Below are positions 34,332 through 46,023 of a stretch of DNA of 64,000 nucleotides, in pieces (positions within the stretch are counted from its first letter, which is position 1; each line of letters starts with the position of its first letter). The translations under genes and the position numbers were made by a program. The DNA lies in contig JAMZAV010003230.1 of NCBI GenBank assembly GCA_024449915.1, positions 1 to 64,000 on the forward strand, written 5' to 3'. The stretch comes from Sweltsa coloradensis. Its lineage: Eukaryota > Arthropoda > Insecta > Plecoptera > Chloroperlidae. The notes beneath the pieces were generated by a model, which did not search any database, was not told where the DNA came from, and worked only from the letters and a program-made list of their open reading frames with translations.

Positions 34332-35061
34332 CTTTATTCTTCTTCTTCAGTATACAGTATACATAACACAAGTAAATATAGCCGGTTTTATAGGTGCAAG
34401 AAGAAGACCCACCTAGAGCCGAAGCCCTGTGTGTGGGTGTATTCTATTGTGAAGTTCTTTGAAACATTTAAGATGGCGGCTTATAGTCATTATAGCTATT
34501 TAACAATACAGGAAACTAATCGATAACGTTACAAGTTAGATATTTCGTAATCTAGATGTTAGCTCTAGATATAAAGTTTTAAAGTTACATACAAGTCATA
34601 ATCATAAATAATACATTCCAGTTGTGTACGTACAATCAATAGGAGATGACATTGAGTATTTAGTAGACATTCTCATTGCAGAAAATTGGTAGTACCTAAA
34701 GTTGTAAAGAAATCTAAAAATCTAAAAACTAAGATTAAGATCTAAGCTAATTAGAATTGTAATGGACATAGTATCAATTGTGTCAATTAGTAGTCAATAA
34801 TAAGTTTACAATTGGAATATTTTGTACGATACTCTAGATACTAGCCTAGTTCCTAATGAAAATTTACATACAAGTCAAAATCACCTGTAATTCATTTCAG
34901 TTGTATACATACAATCAATAGATGTATTTGATATAGTGTTGGTGATACGTTATATTGGAAAGGAATCCAACATTAAAATCTAAGTTAACTACAAATTGTA
35001 AATAGGCGTTTAGGGCCTAGTATAGCTAGGTAAGGTATACACATGAATATGAGAAGAACAA

Positions 35062-36018
35062 CTAGATGCGTAAGTGAGTACCAGTAAGAAGTACATTATT
35101 CACAAGGTTCGACGAGAATTCTCTGTCTTTTTCCATAATCCATTTTTTTATTTGCCTTTTGAATTTAATTTTGTTTTTTTGTATCTGGCTCCTTATTTCA
35201 ATTGGGATTGTATTAAAAAGTTTTGGCCATATGAATTGACCATGTCTTTGTCCAATGCTTTTTTCTTGCCTTGGAATGATTAAGTTTAAATTTGAGATTC
35301 CTCTTGTAGTAGGCCTAGTTGCGTGGGGTTGGGTTGGGCGAATTTTAGTGGTAGATAAAAGTGCCGGTGTGTTTATGTTTATAAGCTTTAAAATATATAT
35401 TTGTCTGATGTCAAATAGTTTCGAGTCATGAAAAAGTTGTTCAGAGGGGTACCAGTAGGGCTTGTTGCTTATTACTTTTATAATGTGTTTTTGGATTATG
35501 TTTAAGGGCTCTAAATGTGAGTTTCTGATCCCACCCCATCCTACGATTCCATACTGCAATCTCGAGTAAATCAGAGCGAAATAAACCATTTCGAGTGTTT
35601 TGGCATTTAGTATGTTTTTTAGCCTATAGAACTTTAATAGACAATATCTTAATTTTGTTAGAGTTGCGTTTATGTGTGCTTTCCAATTAAGTTGGCTGTC
35701 AAGAGTGATACCTAGATATTGAGCATGGTCCACTTTTGTGATTTCGTAGCAGTTGCAGTTGTTTAGTGGTGCTGTGCATTGTTGCTCATGAATTTTTATA
35801 TTTCCATGGAATTGGGTGGATGCTTGGCTGGTAGTGAAGGGGATAAATACTGTTTTAGCTAAGTTTAGGGTAAGTAAATTTTGTTGTAACCATTTATATA
35901 TTGTCCTCAAGTCATTTGTTGCCGTGTTTATCGTTTCATTCCAGTTTCTACCTCTGAAAACTATTGCTGTGTCGTCTGCGTATATAATAATTCTTCCTTT
36001 TATTGGTACGACTTTTTT
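35062..36018 (-). pseudogene. LINE reverse transcriptase, C-terminal part
   Basis: Open from RIIIYADDTAIVFRGRNW (the catalytic YADD, 35,940-36,000) through DLRTIYKWLQQNLLTLNL, HAQYLGITLDSQLNWKAHIN, LIYSRLQYGIVGWGG to a natural stop at 35,062. There are over 300 uninterrupted codons, so the copy is young, but fingers and palm motifs upstream of YADD are missing. It differs from the two other RT families in the window. Confidence 0.85.
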
Positions 36019-36039
36019 TTTTTTTTAGTGGTGCGACTT

Positions 36040-37407
36040 AATTAATTGCGTAATGCAGGATACTTATTCCAAATTCAGATGACGTATTGGGACTTGACAC
36101 ACTTTTTAATGGATTCTTGAGAAATTCTACCATCACCCCTCATCATAGACTCATCGAAAGTGTAAAAATAAACCTGACTGTCACTCTGACGTAACAGAAG
36201 CTACTAGAACAATCGGAGCAGAAGACACAGAAGCTCCAAAACATTATACTAGTATCTATGCTCCAGAACCAGAAACGAGTACAGACGTGAAGAACGAGAC
36301 GATGGACGTCGCCTAGAGGAGGAACCAAGCGGCCGACAATTCTTTAATTTAACACATACGGTACAACTACATTCTAAGGAACTCTTTCGATTGAGGCAAG
36401 GACTTGGACTCACGGGCGTGGCTCTCACCTGGAAGTTTGAACCAATTTTGGAACTTCTACACGTGGATTTGGCCTAGGACAGGCCTAACCCTACTCCAAA
36501 CCAACTTCGTAGACAAAGCACGTAAGCCTAAGGGCAGAGAACTGGTACGTAACAACGTTTTAATTGAACTTTTAATGCACTAACGAAGGCCTAAGGTCTA
36601 TTGAACACTCTCAACTGAACTTTTGAAGTAAAACGAAGGCTTTCATGCCTGATAAGAACATTTTGAACTGAGCTAAAGCGAGGCTTTCATGCCATTTTTA
36701 TAGGCCTAAAGGACCTAATATTAGTAACTTGTAAACTGTATTTCATTGTATAACTTGTAACCTGTATTTTATGGTATAACTTGTAACCTGTATCCTGTAT
36801 TTCATTGTATAACTTGTAACCTGTATTCCATTGCATAATTTGTAGGCCTAACTTCACAGATCACTAAAAGTGACATTTGATTCCCTTGTGGTTTGTTTGA
36901 ATTTTGTGACACAATTAAACTGTCAACTTAGTATTTAATCTCTCATTTATAGGCTATTATTCCTGCTTGATCACTCACTCCACTTGTATAAACTTTTTAA
37001 CAGCTAGTTAGGTCTATTGAACCCAGACCTACAAAACCCGTGCTCTACCGACTGCAGCCGCGGCAACCTGTAAGTCTTTTTCATTGTATTTTTGTGTTCG
37101 TATTTGTATTTAAAAGTGTGATATGCTTCAGTGCGATGTCCGGAGTGGAGTGAAATCTTGTGATACGAGTCACAGATGAGGGATGAGAGATGGGCCTGCT
37201 TAGGGAGAAGCATCAGTGAGCGTGATTCTTATGTTAGTAGAAAGTGGCGGAGTCTTCCGGCCACCCTGACCAGCCCTACCGAGCCACTTGTGTACACACA
37301 AGCTGTAAATTTCCCAATAAATTGCTTATAGGCCTACATCGACTGTACCCTCATTGCAGTTATCGTTGTGATTCGTGATGAATGTTTATTATGCTTCTGT
37401 TTTACAG
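36040..37407. other. Intron 2, 3' part, with a 26-bp tandem repeat
   Basis: Four copies of AACTTGTAACCTGTATTTCA (unit about 26 bp, 36,726-36,836, one with a 7-bp insertion). Otherwise no recognisable element. The exon 3 acceptor TGCTTCTGTTTTACAG ends at 37,407. Confidence 0.6.
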
Positions 37408-37478
37408 ATTGGTGGGCTTCTCCTTGATAACTCTTATCGTTGCTGGTACTTTCTGTGAAACTGTTTTTAAAAAGTCAG
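37408..37478 (+). CDS. NRF-6-like gene, exon 3 (first membrane helix)
   Basis: Encodes LVGFSLITLIVAGTFCETVF then KKS, a single hydrophobic helix that in this family links the NRF domain to the acyltransferase domain. The first A completes the phase-2 codon of exon 2, and the exon ends in phase 1 at CAG|GTTAGT. It was too short to stand out as an open frame and was found by splice logic. Confidence 0.85.
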
Positions 37479-37814
37479 GTTAGTAATTATTTTGATCATG
37501 AACCCACAAGTTATAATATAATGTTTAAGTAATACAAACTGAGATTAGATAACCAAATGTTTATATTATATTAAGCTTACAACACATTATAAGAAATTAT
37601 AAAGCGAGTGAGTGTGGTATGAACCCATAAGATAATTTCTAAAGAGGATTGTATCGAAAAAGATAGCTATGCAATACTATTTCTTGTTTCTTTATCATTC
37701 GCAATACGATTATTATTTATTATTAGTAGGAATAACAGATGGGCAAGCAAATTTAGATTGCAACACATTTTTTCTTGATAACCTCACTTATTCGAGATGG
37801 TAGTTGTAGGCAAT

Positions 37815-38463
37815 TTAAAGGGGTATTTAACCGCTAAACTCAAAAAATATATTTCATTCAGGCTAACTAGTAATGAATTTAGCAATTAACAGAAAAAATA
37901 TTGGGGCCACCATGACCTCCCAAAAAATTGTCAAACATGACATTTTTCGAGCTAGGTCCCATCGGAAAAAATCTCCCATAAGAAATAACGTGGGGACGAT
38001 CTTTATGCCCCGTGACCTTGGAGGATTTTGATCCAAAAAAATATTAGCCATTATTGACGTACTCTACAGCCTTTCCTGTAAATTCTCTATATTTTGTTTT
38101 GTAATTTGGGCAAGTTGTTCGGTCAAAATATGCAGATTACCAAGATGGGGTGTGATTTTGGAATGCATATTTTTGCGTGTTTGAGGGTATATTTGGGCAC
38201 AGTTTCAAGACACGATGTTATAAAGGGGCATTTTAGATTGGTACTATGGTCTAGTATCTATGTGGACCAAAAAAGAAGCAGGTTAAAGCCGATTTAAGAA
38301 ATTTCCCAAAACACCAATTTTTGCAAAATTCTGGATCAAAAAAATTAAAAATTCGTGTTAAGTCACAGTTACAAGATATAATTTTTTAAACGATCATTTA
38401 GGTGTAGGATTGTGCTATAGATCACGTGGTAAAAAATAATTTTTGGGATTTTAGCCCCTTTAA
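37815..38463. mobile_element. MITE of about 650 bp, copy 2
   Basis: Starts TTAAAGGGGTATTTAACCGC and ends GGATTTTAGCCCCTTTAA, giving short inverted TTAAAGGGG ends next to TTAA. The interior aligns throughout with 13,514-14,170. Non-coding; located in intron 3. Confidence 0.8.
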
Positions 38464-38571
38464 GAAAATGCACACGACCTGTCAGAAGGCTAGTTGTTAG
38501 CACGCTAGCAGGCTAGTTGTGGCACGCTAGTAGGCGGTGTACATAGACTCACCCTAGTGCTCCCTGCACAG

Positions 38572-38768
38572 GTGATGCTGCTACTCTGCTAGAAGCCTTC
38601 TCTCTCCGCGCAGCAACGCGAGGTCTGTTGAAGACGAGGCCCCCTTCAGACGACCAACTAGACTTCCTGGACTTCCTCCGTGTCCTCAACGCTCTCCTCG
38701 TCTACTACACACACTTCTACGCCGTCATCACGTTTGTGCCTAGTAATAACCTGGCGAATATTTCCGAG
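38572..38768 (+). CDS. NRF-6-like gene, exon 4 (acyltransferase-3 domain start)
   Basis: Encodes ATLLEAFSLRAATRGLL, LDFLDFLRVLNALLVYYTHF and ITFVPSNNLANISE. 'L.AFS...N' followed by 'LD.L..LRV.....V...H' is the hallmark start of the acyltransferase-3 domain, and the histidine in YYTHFY sits at the position proposed as catalytic in this family. The acceptor TCCCTGCACAG and donor GAG|GTAAGC are good. Phase 1 in, phase 0 out. GC-rich relative to its introns. Confidence 0.92.
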
Positions 38769-40384
38769 GTAAGCACATCACCATTATCAATTATTAGGGG
38801 TACGTGAAAAAAGCGGTTTGTGAAGAGCTGCTAAAAAGTGCTTTTTTAAATTAAAACAAATGTTTTCCAGTCCTATTTTATTTTATTTTCCGTAGTATCT
38901 ACAATTTGATTATTCACATTTTCATTCGTTGATATTGATTCAACCTTGATGACCAAATTTCAAATAAAATATTTGTAAAAAGTTCATACACAAGGTTTTG
39001 AAGTTTTCCAAAAAAATAAGTTATATATACACGTACCTCTATTATTAAGTTATGTACTAAAACTTTTCTTTCTTTAATAATTACACACTGCATTTATTTA
39101 ATTGTTGTATTTTGTATCGGTGTAGGTGAAGGTATGCACATAATAAAATGTAGGCATACCTATCTGTATTATTCATCCGTGCGTAGGCCAACCAACAACT
39201 ATCAAATTGCGAGGCAGCGCACCGGGCCAAGACACGGAGTACGCTTCTACTGCGTACCTTATACCGCACGCCTCTTCAGGCAATAAACACGATGTGGCCG
39301 ACGCGACCTGCATCTTGCTTTAATCAGTGGTATTCTGCGTTTAGATGACCCTTTCAAGTTTCATCCCGATCTGGCGATGCGTCTAGAAGTTATTAAACGT
39401 CAAGATTGTTCAAAAATACTTTCCCCTTCAGCTGACTGGCTGGTTGGCTAGGCGTCAATCGTATGCCGGCTCCCCAATGGATAAAGTTTGATAACCAATT
39501 TTGCACCAATGCCAGGCATCTCGCCACAAAATCGGGAATTGAATTTTGTTATCGGAAGCTGAGATATTGAAAATTAACAAAATATTTCACTCGTGTTTTG
39601 TGAAAAAAACGGATTTTCATAGTAACAAAATGTTGCTCAACTGTAGGTGTTTATCCTTGCAATAAGATCAAATGACCAAGTGTATAACTTTCATAGGTAG
39701 ACAGGAAAATTCATGCATTTTACCCCATCCCTCATTAAGCTAGGTGATTATAAATATCGTCGTCAAGTAAAGTGCTTAAACTCTGAACATCCCTCACGTT
39801 TCTCACAGTCGACTGTTGATTATTGCCAACGGTTATAATTCTCACCAACATCTCGTAAACTTTGTGTCAATAACGGAATGAGAATGAGATGAGTCTTGTT
39901 GTGTGGGTTGCTGAGGAAGTCTGCCTGGGTAATGGAAACAATGGTGTTGCTGTCGAGCGCAATGTTATTTGATGATCTTCGGGATTCCCGTCGTTTCTGC
40001 TCGGCACTTTTAGTAGAAAAAGTCAGGCTTTACCCATCAAACAACACTGTAGCAGAAGACGAGTAATTTTTAAAGACGTATTGACGATAAGATTCCATCA
40101 CTGACCCAAAAATAGCTGGTCGTGGCCATACCATTTATTACACGAAGCAGGTACCCGGCAATAACTACAACTAAGGTTTGTTGGGGGCAGGACCTGAATC
40201 GAAAACTTAAGGTGTATCAGCAGCAGTGCAGTGTAACAGGCACATGTGTCGATGCGCGAAACTGATGAATACAGATGTAAATATACAATAATCCATCCAT
40301 TGGTCTCATGTCACTCGAGAATCAGCGTTATGTTTCCGACCAGCTTTTCTTATACAAAATAATTGCAAATAATTTGTTTGATGT
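38769..40384. other. Intron 4, 5' part, unassigned
   Basis: No coding region or clear repeat family landmark. Confidence 0.35.
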
Positions 40385-40620
40385 TCCACTTCTTAATTAT
40401 ATTGTTGAGTTCCGTGTAGCCAACCCTGTAGGCACGAGCGAACAATGACCAAATGACAGGCATAATATTTAAGTGAGAAACACCAATCAAACAACTGGAC
40501 ACGATTCCACCCGCAAACAGCACCAGAATCAACAAAGCTAATAAGACAACCTTATGATTTTTTATGTGCCTCGTTGCTACGACGGCTCTCCAAAGTGACT
40601 GTCTACACAATCATTCCCAA
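40385..40620 (-). repeat. SINE-family fragment, older subfamily, copy G
   Basis: Shares GCCAACCCTGTAGGC, ATTCCACCCGCAAACAGCAC, CAGAATCAACAA and GTGCCTCGTTGCTACGACGG with the other SINE copies. The tRNA head is absent. Confidence 0.72.
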
Positions 40621-40677
40621 GCAAAAATATCATGATTCGTGATGTATATTACTTGACTCATCCTCTCTACGTTACAG

Positions 40678-40835
40678 GTAACCTACGACTGGCGAATAAC
40701 CTTTAGCATAACTGGAGTTTCCGTCGACTGTTTCTTGCTACTCAGCGGACTTCTCATAGCGTACAACTATCTCAAGGACCGAGCCAGCAACAAACCACTG
40801 GACCTAGTGCACTATTACACACACCGACTTATCAG
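40678..40835 (+). CDS. NRF-6-like gene, exon 5
   Basis: Encodes VTYDWRITFSITGVSVDCFL, LLSGLLIAYNYLKD and VHYYTHRLIR. The 'VD.F...SGLL.AY..L' motif is conserved in NRF/acyltransferase-3 proteins and forms a membrane helix. The acceptor CTCTCTACGTTACAG and donor CAG|GTAGGT are good. Phase 0 in, phase 2 out. Confidence 0.92.
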
Positions 40836-41635
40836 GTAGGTGAGGCGTAATCAGGGTTGTGTGAATTATTATTACGTGTAGATTATGTTTTATTTTTAAC
40901 TGACTAGAAATTCGAATTACTCAATATGAAGCTATAGACTGTCGGATGATTTCGAGCAAACCAAGCTTTGACTCACAATGTAGAGGAGAATGGGATCCAG
41001 TATGGTGTGTAATTAGCTGAATTTGACGATTATGCGAATTTTCGAATGGAAAAAAAGTTCACACAAAGAAAATATTCACTTTCTCCAAGTTTCTACCAAT
41101 TCAATGTAGAACACGATCAGAAAAAACAACTGTAAGACTGTATATTATTTAATGAACAACAAAACAATTTACCTAATGAGCTCAAGACTGTGCGCGAGAC
41201 TATGATTCGCGTGGTCGTAACTGTTATGTTCTCATATTTCTACACATATTAGGTATTACCACAGATTAAACAAACCACTGAATAACTGGTAGACTCATCA
41301 GATACACTTTATTTCGCACGCTTTATGTCGTGACAGTTACAGACATGATCATCACAGCTACAGGAAGTCTTCTCAGCTAAACTCACCGCCTTGTACAGGT
41401 CCACGTCCGGAACGGTAGTGGTTGTTGTTGTCTCTAGACACTACAGTAACTTCGATACACATAACCATCAATGTTGATTGATAAGTTTTTCCCAAAGATT
41501 TCTTCAATCTTATAAATACAAGAAATTGAGTTCGCTCAATTAGCCCTTCGACAAACCCTTTGTAACTAACTTCCGTTACTTGGTTCGACGCCAGGAGAGA
41601 GACATGAAATGTCACATGTGAAGTGTGACATGAAA

Positions 41636-41978
41636 GCTGTTAACATGGACGGAAAAATCTGGCAACAATCCAATCTACAAATAATTTAAGTGTCAAAAAT
41701 TTAATTAATTTTTTAAAACTTCAATTTTGCTTTGAAAAAAACAAATTTCCTCCTCAATGTTACCTCTATGAATGTTTACAACTGACAAAATTTTCTTAAT
41801 TTTTTCTTGCCCCTCCAACTTCAAAACACAAATTACTGCAAAAGATCGAGTTTTGCAGAGCTTTACTTAATTGGATTTGATTTGGAGGAGCATAAAAGAT
41901 GGATGCAGAACATATGGAGTAGAAATAAGTTGAATGAATGGACCTTTCTAAAACATATTTTGGAGTCTTGATTGGACG
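41636..41978 (+). repeat. Direct repeat, unit of about 350 bp, copy 1
   Basis: Begins AGCTGTTAACATGGAC and contains GCAGAGCTTTACTTAATTGG and AAGATGGATGCAGAACATAT. A diverged second copy lies 541 bp downstream. It is followed by a short GAGTGAGCGCAGC segment and a (GT)n run. Confidence 0.75.
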
Positions 41979-42176
41979 AGTGAGCGCAGCAAACGAAGTC
42001 TTATGGCAAGTCTTGCGGGACTCTGTTGTGTTAATGTGTGTGTGTGTCTTTCTGTCTGTCTTCTGAATATTGGTCTGGCTGGTGTTTTCGACGCGCAGGG
42101 GCCTAGGCAGGGGCCAAACAACTAGTCCAATTTGGAAAAACAAATCACACTAACGTCTAGATACAATAGATATAGA

Positions 42177-42552
42177 GCTGTTAACATGGACAGGTAAATG
42201 TGCAGTAATCCAACGTACAAAAAATTTAAAAAAATAACTTTATTTCATAAACTAAAAGTTTATTTTGAGATGTTCTATTTGCTCTGGGTCGACAGTGATA
42301 CCTTCTTTTCCATTTATTTCACCTTATTCTCCCCACTGATACCACTGTGAATGTTGACAACTGAAAATAAAATTTAAAAAATCTTGCCCCACCAACTAAC
42401 AAAAAATATATTACTCCAAAAAATCAAGTTTTACAGAGCTTTACTAAATTGGATTTGATTTAAGGAGCATTGAAGATGGATGCAGAACATATGGAACTAA
42501 AATGAGGTGCATGAATGGACCTTCCTAAAACATATTGTGTAATCTTGATAGC
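42177..42552 (+). repeat. Direct repeat, unit of about 350 bp, copy 2
   Basis: Same landmarks as the copy at 41,636, at visibly lower identity and with an extra segment of about 50 bp containing CTATTTGCTCTGGGTCGACA. Non-coding. Confidence 0.75.
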
Positions 42553-42989
42553 TTTAATACTTTGACGTTGGCGATGTGATATGTTTTGGTGTCGCCCGCG
42601 TCCACGTGCATGGCGATATAGCTAACGCAGCAGTAACAGACAAGAGTCTCGGCTATTAGTGACTCACAGCTGCAGTGTTACCAAGGTTCAATGGCTGCTC
42701 TTGTATGTTGGCAAATTATATGTTCCTTCTTACTACTAATTTACATACCTACGTTGTCGTTTATCTGAAAATAAGCTATCATATCAGTAACTGCTTTAGG
42801 TTATATTACTATTAAGCCATGCTATTTACATTGTGAGACACAGGTTGCCAATAAGTATCTTTTGGAAGTTATTTGTTTCGGTCAACATCTTGCCTGCCGT
42901 CCTGTACCTACGCCAGTCGGTCTAGCGCGGACCTGTCTGAACGTGCAAGGTTGGATTATATCACGACTTCCAGCGAGAAGTTAAAAGCA

Positions 42990-43265
42990 AAACTCGTTGT
43001 TAGACGAGTGAATGAGTCACGTGTTGGGTGCAATAGAACATTCCCTATATTGAAAATTATAATATTGTGTATACATTTGAAAACATGTTCTATAATTTTA
43101 CATTCCGGGTATAAAGATGCCTCTTTAGCCAACTAGACCAGGAAAACGCCAGAGTCGTTGTAAGACGAGTGAGCGAGTCATGTGTTGAGTACGCGAAAAC
43201 ATTTGCACAAAAGTTGGATGATTTATAAGGTTTAAACTAGGAAAACGCTTAAGTCCCGCCGCGTA
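42990..43265. repeat. Cluster of fragments of the CTAGGAAAACGC repeat family
   Basis: CTCGTTGTTAGACGAGTGAA (42,990), GTCGTTGTAAGACGAGTGAG (43,154) and ACTAGGAAAACGCTTAAGTC (43,237) match the termini of the elements at 48,503-48,763 and 43,619-44,964. They look like partial, nested insertions. Confidence 0.6.
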
Positions 43266-43618
43266 GATGGATGAGCGTTTTGGTCAGATTTTAAATAACG
43301 TACGACCACTTTACCTTTGCAAGTGCTTTTTAAAGACATTGTAGGTGATTGTTGTCAAGTTTCTATTGTTACTTGTTAATTGTTACTATAAACCTAAAAA
43401 AACTCATATTAAAACCTTTATTTCATGGATTCTAGCAAACTTTTTTAAATTTTTCTTTCAAAAAGCAATACATCACCATAACTTTAATGTTCATGTAAAA
43501 TATGAACGTTGTAGCCCCACCCGTCTGGTCAGAATCGGCCCAAATGTCACGAAAATATCGCACTAAATTTTTTTAAAAAATCGTAAAAGTACGATATTCA
43601 TGAGAAATATTTCTTCGA

Positions 43619-44385
43619 TTGTTGGATGAGTGTAGCGAGCGTAGCGAAGATTCCATTTCACTACATTAGAGCAAAAAAATCCGGAATGTTTTTTTTTCTT
43701 TTTTTTTTTTTTTGTTTTTTTGTCCACACGATTCCGGCTAAACCGATAATCCGATTGCGATGAAATTTTATGGAGGCCTTCGAAATCTCTGAACTTAGAA
43801 CTGCCACGTTTTTGAGCGCAATCGGAAAATTTTTTCTCATGAAAATCGCAATTTTACGATTTTTTTCAATTTTTAAAAACTTTCTTCGACTTATAACACC
43901 TACATGCTTTATCCGATTTTAATGATTTTTGCACAGAACCTTTATTTTATGAATTTAGATATTTTTGTGAAATTTGAGCGCAATTGAAAAAATATTTATC
44001 ATAAAAATCGAAATTTTACAGGATTTTTTCTTTTTATAAACAACTCTTTGACTTATAACACCTACATGCTTTATCCGATCGTAATCATTTTTTCGCAGAA
44101 CCTTTATTTTATGAATTAATATATTAGTGTAAAATTTGAGCGCAATCGAGAAATTATTTTTTATGAAAATCGCAATTTTACGATTTTGTGAACAATTACG
44201 AGGAAGTAAAAAAAAAGTAAAAAAATTAAGTTAATTTTTAATTTCAATTTAATTTAATTTAAAAAAAATTCAACTAAGTCATGATTTTGCCACAGAACAA
44301 CAGAAAATTCGCATAACACATGGCAGCTCAATGCACCAATTACGCTCATCCAACAACGCGGCGGGACTTAAGCGTTTTCCTAGTA
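43619..44385 (+). repeat. GTAGCGAGCG interspersed repeat, copy 2
   Basis: From TTGGATGAGTGTAGCGAGCG to GGACTTAAGCGTTTTCCTAG, aligning along its length with 16,604-17,412, including the ATGGCAGCTCAATGCACCAA block near its end. Confidence 0.82.
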
Positions 44386-44964
44386 CCCAAAAACGTGGCA
44401 GGTTTAAGTTCAGAGATTTCAAAGGCCTCCATAAAATTTCATCGCAATTGGAGTATCGGTTTAGCCGGAATCGTGTTAACAAACACACAAAAATACAAAC
44501 AAAAACAACAAAAAAAAACGCAAAAAATCGTAAAATTGCGATTTTCATGAGAAATAAGTTTTCGATCGCGTCCAAAAAGGTGGCAGTTTAAGTCCAGAGA
44601 TTTTGAAGGCCTCCAAAAAATTTCATCACAATTGTAGTATTGGTTTAGCCGGAATCGTGTTAACGAACACACAAAAATACAAACAGAAAAAAACACAGAA
44701 AATAAAAAAAAAAATCGTAAAATTGCAATTTTTATGAGAAATAATTTTTCGATCAATTTTTCGCCCCGTGCAGTTCTAAGTTCAGATATTTCAAAGGTCT
44801 CCAGAAAATTTCATTGAAATTGGAGTATCGGTTTAGCCGGAATCGTGTTAACGAACACACAAAAATACAAAAAAAAACAAAAAACATTCCGGATTTTTTT
44901 CTCCAGTGTAGTGAAATGGAATCTTCGCTTCGCTCGCTATACAATCGCTACGCTCATCCAATTA
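44386..44964 (-). repeat. GTAGCGAGCG repeat, inverted part with three internal tandem units
   Basis: Continues directly from copy 2 in opposite orientation and ends CGCTACGCTCATCCAA. It contains three tandem units of about 186 bp starting at 44,394, 44,579 and 44,767. Each carries TTCAGAGATTTCAAAGGCCTCC-like text followed by GGAGTATCGGTTTAGCCGGA. Lysine-rich frames are not conserved. Confidence 0.8.
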
Positions 44965-45242
44965 TAGTATTTTGAGTTGGTAAATGGGCGCGTTCCCACT
45001 GTAAAGCATTAATGCGCCACTGTAGCCTATGATAGGCTAGGGAGAAAATATCCACGCTGTATCCAACTCTAGGTACGAAGGGGAAAGAGAATGTTACCGG
45101 GTATTCAGTTCATGGGTCGGTCTCTCATATAACAATGTCCTTGGCGTTTTCCTAGTATTATAATTTAGATATGTGGTAAAAATTATTATTGAAGTTATCG
45201 GACCCCAAGATGAGTTGTTTCAGAAATGTTTATCTATTCCAG

Positions 45243-45417
45243 AGTTACACCCTGCTACGCCGCGGTTGTTTTACTGACGGCCACACTGGCTGTCTACATG
45301 GGTGACGGTCCTCTGTGGAAGCCAAACCTTGTTCCAATGAGCGAGGGTTGTCAGAAGGAAGGGATCTACCCTTTGCTTTATATCCACAACTACTTCCCCA
45401 TTGTACAGTCTCTGAAG
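45243..45417 (+). CDS. NRF-6-like gene, exon 6
   Basis: Encodes RVTPCYAAVVLLTATLAVYM, GDGPLWKPNLVPMSEGCQKE and LLYIHNYFPIVQSLK. 'R..P.Y' with a helix, 'GP.W', the cysteine and 'W..LLYI.N(F/Y)' are typical of this family, except that the usual W before LLYI is P here. The acceptor TGTTTATCTATTCCAG and donor AAG|GTGAGC are good. Phase 2 in, phase 0 out. Confidence 0.92.
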
Positions 45418-45759
45418 GTGAGCGAAAGCCTAATTTCTTATATTTCCGCGAAAACTTTCGATCATTTAGCTTCAGTCTAACCTTTATTTCGTTTCAAATT
45501 TTATTTATTTATTTTAACTTCTATCCCTTATCCTATTCAATTAAAAAAACTGATTTATGAAGGACAACTAAATCAAAATAACTTCATAACTGCAGACTCA
45601 ATAACATACTATAGAGACTAGTTAGTTAAAGTTTGAAATATAAATATAACAAAAACAATGTGTATAAGAACATAATAATTTTGGTTTTGGATAAAAAAAA
45701 TTGATTTTAAATTAAATAAATCAAGATACTTTTTTTGTATTTACATACGGTGAAAAATG

Positions 45760-46020
45760 TACAAAGAAGGGAAAAAATAGTACAAAGATGAAAAAAGATG
45801 CATTGTATAAAAAAAAATCACAAATAACATATAGTCAAAGTCGACAAAATCGGACGAGGGTAAAGAAGTTATTTTTACAAATGGCGTCTCAATGCTACAC
45901 TTTTACAGCTCACTTTTAAATAGTGACCCTCCCTTCACAGATACAAACAATTTTTTTCTTTCTCATGTTATTTTTTATTAAAAAAATACAACCGGAAGAT
46001 ACGACAGGTAGGAGTAGTTA
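45760..46020. other. Intron 6, unassigned AT-rich stretch
   Basis: Lysine-codon-rich AT sequence with no element recognised. Confidence 0.35.
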
Positions 46021-46023
46021 ATA

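Larger units (their letters stand above)
34302..36018 (-). mobile_element. 5'-truncated LINE with (TTATC)n tail
   Basis: Contains the last third of a reverse transcriptase, a 3' UTR of about 750 bp and a simple-repeat tail. The 5' end abuts a poly-T run near 36,010-36,025. It is inserted antisense in intron 2. Confidence 0.8.
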
